Assembly (NCBI GenBank): GCA_919901335.1
Contig: CAKKOZ010000119.1
Location: forward strand, 1 to 22,680
Source of the DNA: Nitrospiria bacterium
Lineage (GTDB): Bacteria; Nitrospirota; Nitrospiria; JACQBZ01
Direction of reading: 5' to 3'
Length of the DNA: 22,680 nt
The notes beneath the pieces are model-generated. The model had not been told where the DNA came from. It did no database searches and worked only from the letters and a program-made list of their open reading frames with translations. Below, one piece after another: positions 13,434 through 21,512 of the stretch (position 1 is the first letter of the stretch; each line of letters starts with the position of its first letter). The position numbers were made by a program, and so were the translations under genes.

Positions 13434-15656
13434 CTAAAGAAGGAGGAGTCCGGCCTCCCGAACCGCCTTCCACTCCCTGCTTTTTATAAAAGCCCTAAAC
13501 GATTTTTTCGACTTGGCGGGATAACGCTTTGCCGCATCCGCGAGCGTTAGGTAAGCGGCGGCTTTGCGTCCACGCGGACGGGACTCGTCCAATACCGACT
13601 GAAGCCAGACGGCGATAGCCGGCTCGATCCGGATTTTGCGATCCTCTTCCCGTCCGGGCAGGAACAGGGAGGAGCCTTTTGAAAGCGACGGGACTCCACC
13701 GAGCCAAACCAGCCTCCGCTCCAGATCGTCTCGAAAGGAAGGGACGGCCGCCAGCGCGGTCGTGATGAGATTCCGCGAGACCTTCGGTTTGGAGAGGGGG
13801 AAATCAAAAAAACTCCGAACATCGGCGTCGAACCCAACCCCATGCATATAGTTGTAGATCGCCTTGGCGAGCCCCGGCCCGAATCGTTCCGGATCGCTTC
13901 CGGAGGGATCGATGTGGGTCAGATCATTGTTCGCAAAGCGGCCGGGGGCGGGGCCGGTGATCGTGATTCCGTAAGCGCCGGGGTTAAGACCGACGGGGCT
14001 GTGCCGGGTGGCCGTGAATCGATGCCAGAAGGCCGAATGGAGAATCCCGGCTTCAAAGAGTTGGCGGACCCGCTCCAGACTTTCAATCGTCTCCCCGGCC
14101 GTCTCGGTCGGAAATCCGTACATCAAATAGGCATGGACCATGATCCCCGCTTCGGTGAAGGCATGCGCGACACGGGCGACCTGCGCGACGGTGATCCCTT
14201 TTTCCATCAAGGCGAGAAGCCGGTCGGAGGCGACCTCCATCCCGCCGGTGACGGCGATGCAGCCGGAGGCGGACAGGAGCCGGCAGAAGTCGGGTGTGAA
14301 AACCTCTTCGAATCGGATATTCCCCCACCAGGAAATCGCGCGGCCCCGATCCAACAGCTCCAGCGCTAGATCGGCCAGGCGCGACGGCGGCGCGGCCTCG
14401 TCCACAAAATGAAATCCGGTCTCTCCGGTCTCTTCGATCAGGGCGTCGATCCGGTCGGCCAAAAGAGTCGCAGGCGCCGGCTCGTAGCGTCGGATATAAT
14501 CGAGCCCGATGTCGCAGAAGGCGCATTTTCTCCAGTAACAGCCATGCGCCACGGTCAGCTTGTTCCATCGGCCGTCCGACCAGAGCCGATGCATCGGGTT
14601 GAGCATCTCGACCAGCGATAGATACGATCGAAGCGGAAGGCCGCGATAGGTCGGCGTCCCGCACTCGGCGAAGGGAATCTCCTGCTCCGACGCCGTATTG
14701 ATATATTGAACCTTGCCGTCGCGGCGGAGGAAGGTTCGACAGAGCCGCCCCATCTCCGGAGCGTCGAAAGATTCCAGGAGGGAGAGGAGGGGCCGCTCTC
14801 CGGCATCAAGGGTGACATAGTCCACAAAATCGAAGAGACGCGGCTCGGATAGTTCGCGCAGCTCCGTATTGACATAGCCCCCTCCGAGCGCGATTTTGAC
14901 GCCGGGATACCGCCGACGGATCAAAGCGGCCGAGCGGAGCGCGCCGTACAGATTCCCGGGGAAGGGAACCGTGATCCCGACGAGATGAGGCTTGACTCGT
15001 TGCATCTGTCGATCCAGAACTTCCTCCAACATCAGGTCGATCAGACCGGGCGGCTCGCAAAGCGCCTTGTCGAGCGGATCGAAGGAGGTCGCGGAGGTCG
15101 CAAGACGCTCGGCGTAGCGGCTGAGCCCGAAGCGGGGATCGACCGTCGCCTGAATGAGGTCGGCCAGATCGTCCAGATAAAGGGAGGCGAGGTGCTTCGC
15201 CCGATCGGTCAGGCCGAGACTTCCGAAGGCCCAATGATCATCGTCCAACTTCAAAAAACGGGGCCCTTCCGGCAAAAATCGACGCCGGCAAATCTGGGTC
15301 GCCCATGAAGGATCGCTCCCCTGGAGAAACCGGATCACCGGATCGATCGTGTCGAGGTAACGCTCCCTCAACAAGAGGGCCTGCTCAACCCTCGTGTCGG
15401 CCGTCGGATTCCGCCTATGGCTCAAATTGATGGCCTCAAAAAGGCGGACCAGCCCCGGGCGGGAAAAGAGCGTCAGAAAGGTTTCGATTCCCAGATCGGC
15501 CTGGAAGATCGTGTCGATTTTGGACTGAAGATAACCGGTCAGATAAGCCGTCGCGGGATAAGGGGTATTCAGTTGGGTGAAGGGAGGGGTCAGGAGAAGG
15601 AGGCGGGGCATGGCGGAACGCAACGGAAAAGCGTCAGTAACCGTCGGTGTTTCCAT
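13434..15656 (-). CDS. B12-binding-like radical SAM protein, CX4CX2C type
   Basis: A 740-residue radical SAM protein of unknown reaction. Residues about 215-295 form a cobalamin-binding-like Rossmann domain (PHLVGITVPFPGNLYGALRSA, KIALGGGYV), but no DxHxxG cobalt-ligand motif is visible. The radical SAM core follows, with cluster cysteines 373, 378 and 381 in HGCYWRKCAFC; the first interval is four residues rather than the canonical three. MYGFPTET lies later in the barrel. The first 200 residues (starting LLLTPPFTQLNTPYPATAYLTG) and the last 150 are family-specific. GAGGAAGG supports the ATG at 15656; an in-frame ATG at 15611 is the alternative. It overlaps the 64-residue lipoprotein gene by 23 bases and ends the envelope operon. 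Confidence 0.85.
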   Translation of the reverse strand: METPTVTDAFPLRSAMPRLLLLTPPFTQLNTPYPATAYLTGYLQSKIDTIFQADLGIETFLTLFSRPGLVRLFEAINLSHRRNPTADTRVEQALLLRERYLDTIDPVIRFLQGSDPSWATQICRRRFLPEGPRFLKLDDDHWAFGSLGLTDRAKHLASLYLDDLADLIQATVDPRFGLSRYAERLATSATSFDPLDKALCEPPGLIDLMLEEVLDRQMQRVKPHLVGITVPFPGNLYGALRSAALIRRRYPGVKIALGGGYVNTELRELSEPRLFDFVDYVTLDAGERPLLSLLESFDAPEMGRLCRTFLRRDGKVQYINTASEQEIPFAECGTPTYRGLPLRSYLSLVEMLNPMHRLWSDGRWNKLTVAHGCYWRKCAFCDIGLDYIRRYEPAPATLLADRIDALIEETGETGFHFVDEAAPPSRLADLALELLDRGRAISWWGNIRFEEVFTPDFCRLLSASGCIAVTGGMEVASDRLLALMEKGITVAQVARVAHAFTEAGIMVHAYLMYGFPTETAGETIESLERVRQLFEAGILHSAFWHRFTATRHSPVGLNPGAYGITITGPAPGRFANNDLTHIDPSGSDPERFGPGLAKAIYNYMHGVGFDADVRSFFDFPLSKPKVSRNLITTALAAVPSFRDDLERRLVWLGGVPSLSKGSSLFLPGREEDRKIRIEPAIAVWLQSVLDESRPRGRKAAAYLTLADAAKRYPAKSKKSFRAFIKSREWKAVREAGLLLL

Positions 15657-15828
15657 GCCGGCCTTCCTCGCGCTGCAGGTCCTGCATCCCCTTTTCGGCG
15701 TCCTGTTTGATCTTCTCGCGGTCGGGACGCTCGGACGGCGACGTTGCGCAACCGCCGACTCCTATCACGAACACCGTTGCAAGACCCCCCAAGAACAAGA
15801 ACCCTTTTTGAAATCGTCGTGACTTCAT
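15634..15828 (-). CDS. Small lipoprotein
   Basis: A 64-residue predicted lipoprotein. After a basic start (MKSRRFQKG) comes a hydrophobic stretch ending in GVGGC, a plausible signal peptidase II site with Cys 27 as the lipidated residue. The mature peptide is only about 38 residues, hydrophilic and charged (ERPDREKIKQDAEKGMQDLQ), and probably helical. The start codon overlaps the stop of the preceding LPP20-type gene as ATGA, and its own 3' end overlaps the radical SAM gene, so the three frames are translationally linked. A ribosome binding site (GGAAGAAG) is present. The function is unknown; the short length makes a structural or tethering role likely, but this is inference. Confidence 0.75.
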   Translation of the reverse strand: MKSRRFQKGFLFLGGLATVFVIGVGGCATSPSERPDREKIKQDAEKGMQDLQREEGRHGNTDGY

Positions 15829-16889
15829 TCTTCTTCCTTTCCGTAGATGAAATCGGCGATCTGACGACCGACCTCGGAGGCCACTTCCTGCTCGGCCGTC
15901 CGCAGAGCGCGGGCCTCGGCCTCGGAGGCCGTCAGGTGTCCTTCACGCCCTTGTCGCGCCACGCTCCCGATCACCTGTTGCGTCGCCTTGTCGGTCAGAT
16001 CAAAGGAAGCCGACCAGCGGACAAACCGCGTCGGCGGTGATCCACCCGCGGGCATCTGGACCGGCTCGAAGGCCACGATGCCGTTCACGACTAAATCGGG
16101 CTGCAGATCGGGCGCGGGGGAACCGGCCGACACAACGGGTAATCCCCGACGGTTCAAACCCTCCACGATCGCCGCCCCTATCCGATCGTTGTGCGGACCG
16201 CCGACCTCCACCACGATCTTGAAATTCCCGGCCAAGAACTGACGCAGATCCTGACCGATCACGGCCAGGCTGATCATGCTCTCGGAGCCTTTTCCGGTCG
16301 GACTGACGATCCGGAGCTCCGTGTTATAGGCTTCCCGCAGAAGCAGATTCTCGACCGCCGAATGAAGGCCCCGCACCGTTTGCAATTTATCATTGGACTG
16401 CCGTGTCTGCTTTAAAAGCTCTTCCACTTTGCGGTCCAGTGACGTGATCCGGTCGCGCAGAACCGATGCGGCATGCTGCCGGTCCATCACGGCCAGTGCA
16501 TAGTAGATCGCTTTCGAGTCGTCCAGCCAGGTCTCGGCGATCGTCACGTTCTCAAGCACTTTTTGGGTCGAGACCTGCGTCGTCTGCTCGATGCTGATCC
16601 GGCGGCTGTCCTCCGATCGTCCTTGGGAGTCCGACTGGAGATATTTTTCCCATTCCTGCGTCTTGGAATTGATCTCGGCCGTAAAGATCTTCGAGATCGC
16701 GGCGTAGGCCCGGTCCGCCGCCGCCTGACGGGTGTCGGCGTATCCGACTCCCGTGAGATACATGGCCGAAGGATATTTCTTGCCCGATCCGTTAACCCAG
16801 TCCGGGGGGCTTGCTGCGAGAACCGGGGACGCGAAACCGCCCAACACGATCAGTCCGGCGGCCGCGACGCTTAAAACACCTTCTCTCAT
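15825..16889 (-). CDS. LPP20-family periplasmic protein
   Basis: A 354-residue exported protein. The signal peptide ends at about residue 25 (PVLA/AS) and has no lipobox Cys, so it is soluble or only loosely bound in the periplasm. Residues 28-140 match the LPP20 domain: PPDWVNGSG, YLTGVGYADTRQAAADRAYAAISKIF, then AETWLDDSKAIYYALAVMDR. A coiled-coil stretch (about 148-178) leads to a second alpha/beta domain (about 190-345) with FKIVVEVGGPHNDRIGAAIVEGLNRRG and PDLVVNGIVAFEP, which resembles domains that sense or bind at the cell wall. LPP20 proteins commonly travel with LpoB and COG3014 proteins, as here. The ribosome binding site is purine-rich (GGAGGGGGG). Confidence 0.84.
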   Translation of the reverse strand: MREGVLSVAAAGLIVLGGFASPVLAASPPDWVNGSGKKYPSAMYLTGVGYADTRQAAADRAYAAISKIFTAEINSKTQEWEKYLQSDSQGRSEDSRRISIEQTTQVSTQKVLENVTIAETWLDDSKAIYYALAVMDRQHAASVLRDRITSLDRKVEELLKQTRQSNDKLQTVRGLHSAVENLLLREAYNTELRIVSPTGKGSESMISLAVIGQDLRQFLAGNFKIVVEVGGPHNDRIGAAIVEGLNRRGLPVVSAGSPAPDLQPDLVVNGIVAFEPVQMPAGGSPPTRFVRWSASFDLTDKATQQVIGSVARQGREGHLTASEAEARALRTAEQEVASEVGRQIADFIYGKEEE

Positions 16890-16913
16890 CCCCCCTCCAC
16901 CCTCTTGCTTGTT

Positions 16914-18278
16914 TTACTGAGGTCCAAGAACCCGGTATCCCAAAAACCGTTTCTCTCCGGCTTTCAACGTCACGGACGGGAAGGTCTTCCGTTCGATCAA
17001 CCCGTTGGTATGATCGTAGTACTCCACGGCAATGGTATACATCCCCGGGGGAACCACCAGCCGGGCCAGTTGAATCTGTCCCGGCAGCGTGCGCCAGCTC
17101 CGCTTGTCCGACTGCTCCGTGGCCACGTTATAGACGTTCGTCGCAAGTCCCGCCAGGGGACCGAGTTCTTTCTGGGCCGTCTGGGACATCTGATACTTGA
17201 CCACGGCCCGTGCGATCGCCTTGGCCGTAATACGGGCGATGCGGTCCTCCAGGTTCTTCTTGGCGATGGCCGTGATGTCCTCCGCCGGGAAGGTCCGTTG
17301 GGACGTCGCCCCACCGGAGCCGGCGGCATCCACCGGAATCAGATGCACCTCGGCCGTCTTGACTTTGTCGGGCAGCGGCACGAATTTCGGAAGGGCCACG
17401 CGAAGGATATACGTCCCGCCCTTTTTGTCCGGAATCGGGGCATCGATGAAGAAATCCGTCTTGGTCGGAGACCGGCCGGTGGTGCTGACGAAGATCAACT
17501 CGCTCTGACCTTTTAATTCCTTCGCCGGAATCCAGCGTGTGTTTGGAAACTGCTTGAGATAGTCCTGATGCTCTTCGCTCAGTCGGAGGGCCGCCGTCAG
17601 CCTCAAGAGGTCGGCCGGAAGCATCGGGGGAATCGGGGTGCCATAATTCTTTCGGTAATCGCCGTAGGCTTCGTAGGCTTTACGATACGAGATAAAGGCA
17701 TCGTTCAGCTCGCCCTTCGCCTCATACAGCATCCCGCTCAGATACTGGGCCAGCGCGTCCCGTTTGTAAACGTTCTTCTTCTCATATTTGTCGTTGAAGA
17801 GACTGAGCTTGTGGTCCACCTTCCGGGCCTCGACCAGCGCCTCATCCCACTGCCCGAGATAGGCATAGTTCAACGACGCGATCACATTGATCATGACCTT
17901 TTCAAAATCCTCACCCTCGTATGGGAGGGTGTTGTCGTTGCTCAGCATGGCGCCGGCACCGGCCGTGACGCTCTGGGTGTAGAGGGCCTCGATGCGGTTC
18001 TCGGCCTGGGCAAGGGCCTGACTGCTCTCGTTATACTGACCGGCCAGATGCAGCATCATGGCCCGGTCGAGATGGTAGAGAACGGCGTTGCGCGCGCCGT
18101 ACTCGGCCTTGTGCTTTACAATCACGGTTTCGGCCTCGGCAAACTGCTGCCGGGACTGCAGGACGTCCACCCGGACGTAATGCTGCACGGACGGGCCGCA
18201 GCCCGACAGGACCAGCAGACCAACGAAGGCAGAAATCAACGACAGCGTCCGCATCACGCACCAATGGATGGATATCAT
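16914..18278 (-). CDS. COG3014-type lipoprotein
   Basis: A lipoprotein of 454 residues if started at 18278. The lipobox VLSGC gives a lipidated Cys at 27; the alternative ATG at 18254 gives a more compact signal peptide with Cys at 19. The N-terminal half is helical and TPR-like (LDRAMMLHLAGQYNESSQALAQAENRIEAL, LNYAYLGQWDEALVEARKVDHKL, KGELNDAFISYRKAYEAYGDY). The C-terminal half is beta-rich and ends in GEKRFLGYRVLGP. This is the pattern of the COG3014 group, an uncharacterised envelope family. It begins two bases after the lpoB-like gene ends and is followed after 24 bases by the LPP20-type gene, a combination found together in many didermal bacteria. Confidence 0.85.
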   Translation of the reverse strand: MISIHWCVMRTLSLISAFVGLLVLSGCGPSVQHYVRVDVLQSRQQFAEAETVIVKHKAEYGARNAVLYHLDRAMMLHLAGQYNESSQALAQAENRIEALYTQSVTAGAGAMLSNDNTLPYEGEDFEKVMINVIASLNYAYLGQWDEALVEARKVDHKLSLFNDKYEKKNVYKRDALAQYLSGMLYEAKGELNDAFISYRKAYEAYGDYRKNYGTPIPPMLPADLLRLTAALRLSEEHQDYLKQFPNTRWIPAKELKGQSELIFVSTTGRSPTKTDFFIDAPIPDKKGGTYILRVALPKFVPLPDKVKTAEVHLIPVDAAGSGGATSQRTFPAEDITAIAKKNLEDRIARITAKAIARAVVKYQMSQTAQKELGPLAGLATNVYNVATEQSDKRSWRTLPGQIQLARLVVPPGMYTIAVEYYDHTNGLIERKTFPSVTLKAGEKRFLGYRVLGPQ

Positions 18279-18280
18279 GG

Positions 18281-18922
18281 CTAGAATCCGAAGCGGCTTT
18301 TTTCGATCACTTTTTTTATTTTTTTCTGACCGGCCCAAACCTTTTTATTGCTTTCCACGTCGAAGAACTCCAGGTCCACCTGGTAGAAAACGACCTTCGT
18401 CCCCTCGGCTTCATCCAGGATGGTATTGATCGTCCCCTTGAGCATGTAATCGGCACCGATTTCCTTCCCCAGGCCCTTGGCCGTTTCCTGAGAGGATTGA
18501 GACTGCTGATCCTGTCGTTCGTCACGGACCTCTTCGCGCTCGGACTTCGAGGCCACGAATTGGACCCGGCCGTCGTTTGTCAGCTCGCGCTCCAGGTCTT
18601 TGGTAAAGGTCTGGACGTTGATATGCTCATGGCTCCGGTTCATCACGGTTCCCACAATCACGGTCGGCTCTTTTCCTCCATGCGTCTTGGCATATTTCTC
18701 GAGCCACGGCCTGGCCAGCACATCCTTGATCATCTCCTCGGCCACCATGCGGGAATCGGCGTCGTTCCACCGGCCCGACAGATCAATCGTCGTGTCGGCC
18801 CCGACCCGCGCCACCTGGGTCGTCGCGCAGCCGATCGGGCCGACCAGCGATAGGATCAACAGAGTCCCCATCAGCGGCAGCGAAACCCTTTCGAAAACGC
18901 TTTTTAAAGATATCCGTCTCAT
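18281..18922 (-). CDS. lpoB: LpoB-family penicillin-binding protein activator
   Basis: A 213-residue outer-membrane lipoprotein of the LpoB type. In E. coli, LpoB reaches through the periplasm to activate the bifunctional peptidoglycan synthase PBP1b. Recognisable blocks are DLSGRWNDADSRMVAEEMIKDVL, the PTVIVGTVMNRSHEHIN strand, RVQFVASKSEREEVRDERQDQQ, and IGADYMLKGTI near the C-terminus. The signal peptide ends at PIGC, with Cys 32; Pro at the -3 position is unusual for a lipobox. The Gln/Ser linker QDQQSQSSQE lies inside the domain. The ATG at 18922 is fixed by AAGGAGAAAAGCG; an ATG eight codons upstream lies before that site and is rejected. The partner PBP is not in this window. Confidence 0.88.
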   Translation of the reverse strand: MRRISLKSVFERVSLPLMGTLLILSLVGPIGCATTQVARVGADTTIDLSGRWNDADSRMVAEEMIKDVLARPWLEKYAKTHGGKEPTVIVGTVMNRSHEHINVQTFTKDLERELTNDGRVQFVASKSEREEVRDERQDQQSQSSQETAKGLGKEIGADYMLKGTINTILDEAEGTKVVFYQVDLEFFDVESNKKVWAGQKKIKKVIEKSRFGF

Positions 18923-18951
18923 CGCTTTTCTCCTTATTAGAATCAATTCCT

Positions 18952-19947
18952 TTATCGAAATTTTTTCTGCATCTCTTTCATCAGGTCTTCCATTTCTTTC
19001 ATCCGGTCCGCAATCAGCCGGTCCAGATCATACGGCCGCTTTTCGGTCAGGATCTGCGCGGCCGGTTTCTCCTCTGTAACAGGTTTCTTTGCATCCAGCG
19101 GCGGGATCTTGGCTCCGGCTTCCGACTTCTGAGCCGGCGTGACCGGCTTTTCCACGGCCGGAGGGGGCGCGGGAACCGACGCCGGAGGCGACTGGGTCGG
19201 CGATTCGTACGGGACGGTCACGTCTTGCGTTGCCAGCCACCGCCTCGCGACGCTTGATTTGACCGCAAAATTGATCGAGGTGATGGTCAACCCATCGGCC
19301 GCTTTCCGGGAGATCATTGTATTCACGCCCACCATGGCTCCCCGTCCGTCCAGCAACGGCCCGCCGGAGTTGCCGCGGTTCAAGCTGGTCTCGGTCTGAA
19401 AAATATCCTTTCCCTTCACCCCGTTGAAATTCTCGATCTCGGCGCTGATCGTCCCGGTCGTCAAAGTCCAGAGTCCCCCGGTTTCCGGATGGCCGATCGC
19501 CACGACGGGATCCCCGATCGCCGCGTTTTCCGGATCTCCAAGGGAAACCACGGTCAGGCCCGCCGGCGGATTTTCCATCCGAAGCAGGGCCATGTCCAGG
19601 GCCGCATCGTAGGCCAGGAGATTTCCCTCAACACGGCGGGTCAGGTCCTTGTCCATGTTGCCGGTCACGCGGTCCGGTTTTAAAAACAGGCTGAGCCGAC
19701 GATACGGCTGGTTCGTTTCCTTGTTGATCACAACATGGGCGTTCGTGATCACCAGCCCGTCGGCCCGGATGATCGAGCCGGTCCCCCCGCTTCCCGCTCG
19801 GCCGTCGTCGCTGGCCAGGATCAGCACAACCCCCGGCCCGATGGTCTGATAGATTTCTTTCGGTGTGTACGACCCGGCCTCGCGCACCGCAAGACCGATG
19901 AGCGCGAAGATCACCAGGCCGACCTTTATGCAACGTTTCCGGCTCAT
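18952..19947 (-). CDS. Trypsin-like serine protease (S1C) without PDZ domain
   Basis: A 331-residue exported protease. The signal peptide covers about residues 1-26. The HtrA-like protease domain has a complete catalytic triad: His 71 (ITNAHVV), Asp 118 (ALDMALLR) and Ser 194 (RGNSGGPLL). Unlike DegP/HtrA, no PDZ domain follows. Instead there is a Pro/Ala/Lys-rich segment (about 250-300, such as PPASVPAPPPAVEKP) and a charged C-terminal helix (LIADRMKEMEDLMKEMQKKF) suited to coiled-coil contact. It probably acts in the periplasm; substrates are unknown. It lies 29 bases upstream of lpoB and 20 bases downstream of the LPP20 lipoprotein gene, suggesting a role in handling these envelope proteins (inference). 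Confidence 0.9.
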   Translation of the reverse strand: MSRKRCIKVGLVIFALIGLAVREAGSYTPKEIYQTIGPGVVLILASDDGRAGSGGTGSIIRADGLVITNAHVVINKETNQPYRRLSLFLKPDRVTGNMDKDLTRRVEGNLLAYDAALDMALLRMENPPAGLTVVSLGDPENAAIGDPVVAIGHPETGGLWTLTTGTISAEIENFNGVKGKDIFQTETSLNRGNSGGPLLDGRGAMVGVNTMISRKAADGLTITSINFAVKSSVARRWLATQDVTVPYESPTQSPPASVPAPPPAVEKPVTPAQKSEAGAKIPPLDAKKPVTEEKPAAQILTEKRPYDLDRLIADRMKEMEDLMKEMQKKFR

Positions 19948-19967
19948 GGTCCGTTGCCTTTCGCCGG

Positions 19968-20561
19968 CTACTGACCCCGCTTTTCCTCCTCGGCCGCGAG
20001 GCCTTCAAACGATTTCTCCGCATTCTTTTTTACATAGTCCCGGACCGCCGAGTTCAACTCTTTTATTTTATCCAGGTTGTTCTTGAAATTCTCAAGATCC
20101 AGGCGGGCCAGCGAGTAGAGCGTCCCGTCCGAAGGATCGGTCCAATGATCGATGATCATCACGCCGTTCAAGGTTGCGGACGAGAACGTCTTGATCGCCT
20201 GCTCGATATACTGCTCTTCGCTGGTGGCCGAGGCGCCGGTCACGGCTCCCCCGCCCGTTGTCGATGCGGCATAATCCTTCATCAGCGACGCGGTATAGGT
20301 TTCAAAGATCTTGGTGATCTCGGCCCGGGCTCGGTTCTCAGACGCGGTCTGCGCCAGCGGTTTGTTCCGCACGCCGGCGATCGCCCCGACCCCGTAGAAC
20401 ACCTGGCTGCCCGCGTCTTTGAATGCCCCGCTGCCCTTGGTCACCCATCCCGGCGACTGAGCCCCGGCAGGCTGTTGACCGGCACATCCCATCATTGAAA
20501 CCGGCAGCAGTGCCGCCAAGATCATTCCGAGAACCATGGCCCTTCCATTCTTCTGTTTCAT
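19968..20561 (-). CDS. LPP20-family lipoprotein
   Basis: A 197-residue lipoprotein. The signal peptide ends in VSMMGC with lipidated Cys 26. The mature protein carries an LPP20-like domain: SPGWVTKGSGAF at about 36-47, FYGVGAIAGVRNKPLAQTASENRARAEITKIFETY at 55-89, then a Gly/Ala/Thr-rich variable loop and the strand pair MIIDHWTDPSDGTLYSLARLDLE. The C-terminus is helical and highly charged. A long Gly-Ala-Ser insertion (TTGGGAVTGASATSEE) is the most unusual part. This is the second LPP20-type protein of the operon, which has another at 15825-16889. The ribosome binding site AAAGGAGGAAG is strong. It is probably in the outer membrane; its molecular role is unknown. Confidence 0.84.
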   Translation of the reverse strand: MKQKNGRAMVLGMILAALLPVSMMGCAGQQPAGAQSPGWVTKGSGAFKDAGSQVFYGVGAIAGVRNKPLAQTASENRARAEITKIFETYTASLMKDYAASTTGGGAVTGASATSEEQYIEQAIKTFSSATLNGVMIIDHWTDPSDGTLYSLARLDLENFKNNLDKIKELNSAVRDYVKKNAEKSFEGLAAEEEKRGQ

Positions 20562-20616
20562 GGCTTCCTCCTTTGGATACCGTTGATCAAATGAACTGCC
20601 CTAAACACCTTCGACA

Positions 20617-21351
20617 TCAGAAAATATAGTGAACCGCCACGATCGGGCCGCTGATCACATCGCTCTCCCTGAAACAGGGAAAATCGGTTTGACAGGAAAC
20701 TTCCTCCACGGGATAATCGATCCTGCGGTAAGCGAACCCCGCCACCCCCACGACGGGCCAACGGATGCCGGCATAGCTCAGGCCCCCCTCGATCGAAAAA
20801 CCCTGGATCAAGGCCATGTTCACGTAGGCGCCCCAGTGTGTCCTCGCCACAGGATAAGCAAGAAGGAGTCCCGGACCGATATCGCCCAGTTCGACCGTGG
20901 CCGTGCAACCCGAACAATTAAGATCGCTCTTCTGTCCATGTCGCAAATAACCGATGTAGGGACTCACCCCCGCCACGATCGTATAGCCTACGGCAAGATC
21001 CAGTTCCGAGATATCAAGGTTCACATCCTTATGAAAAACGGGAACACCGGATGAAGAAAGAGGACCCTCCGAATCGATAAAAGCCGACGAACTGTAGTCG
21101 GCTCCAAAAAACAAATGCCCGTAGGCTGCATTGAATGTCACCCCCTGCATCCATGCCGCGTCGGAACGGGGCGTCTCGACCCGATGCGGATCCGAGTCGA
21201 CCTTCAAGGTACGGGTTAATGTCGCATAGTGTGCTTTCACACCGATAGCAAAAATGAATTCGTCGGCTTCCGCCGGCGGGGCAAACGCAACAACACCGAC
21301 CGGCAAGGTCAGAACGGTTAGAACAACCACGGCCCCGCAGGATTTCAGCAT
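20617..21351 (-). CDS. Outer-membrane beta-barrel-like protein
   Basis: A 244-residue exported protein started at the ATG at 21351, which gives a standard signal peptide cut after PPAEA at about residue 29. The mature chain is a series of amphipathic strands separated by turns, for example GHLFFGADYSSSAF, LDLAVGYTIVAGVSPYIGYL, GLLLAYPVART and VVGVAGFAYRRIDY. It ends in IVAVHYIF, a terminal Phe typical of barrels inserted by the BAM machinery. Two pairs of cysteines (NCSGC and SCQTDFPC) lie in loops and may form disulfides. No family is recognised. It is the first gene of the envelope operon and lies downstream of two promoters. Confidence 0.75.
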   Translation of the reverse strand: MLKSCGAVVVLTVLTLPVGVVAFAPPAEADEFIFAIGVKAHYATLTRTLKVDSDPHRVETPRSDAAWMQGVTFNAAYGHLFFGADYSSSAFIDSEGPLSSSGVPVFHKDVNLDISELDLAVGYTIVAGVSPYIGYLRHGQKSDLNCSGCTATVELGDIGPGLLLAYPVARTHWGAYVNMALIQGFSIEGGLSYAGIRWPVVGVAGFAYRRIDYPVEEVSCQTDFPCFRESDVISGPIVAVHYIF

Positions 21352-21393
21352 CGCCAGGCATCTCTCCGCTTTCCATGTAGAAAGTCCGCGGGT

Positions 21394-21423
21394 ATAGTAA
21401 CAGAAACCCAAGGGTCTTGTCTA
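21394..21423 (-). promoter_or_regulatory. Proximal promoter (P2) of the envelope operon
   Basis: On the minus strand, TAGACA (21423-21418, five of six matches) and TACTAT (21399-21394) are separated by 18 bases. Transcription would begin near 21387 and leave a leader of about 36 bases before the ATG at 21351. Confidence 0.45.
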
Positions 21424-21512
21424 ATCAGTGCGCCGAACCTTGACCGGGAAGGAGGTTTCTCATCGTTTTAATATGCGAATGGAATAGCGCCGAGAATGGG
21501 CGATCTGCGGTG

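Noticed and set aside
15634..15656. A RiPP precursor and radical SAM maturase pair
   Set aside because: The small protein has a lipoprotein export signal and no leader/core pattern, and the radical SAM protein lacks a visible SPASM or precursor-recognition domain.
17568..18284. A 238-codon open frame on the plus strand
   Set aside because: It lies wholly antisense to the COG3014 lipoprotein gene, has no recognisable domain, and is explained by the high GC content of the real gene.
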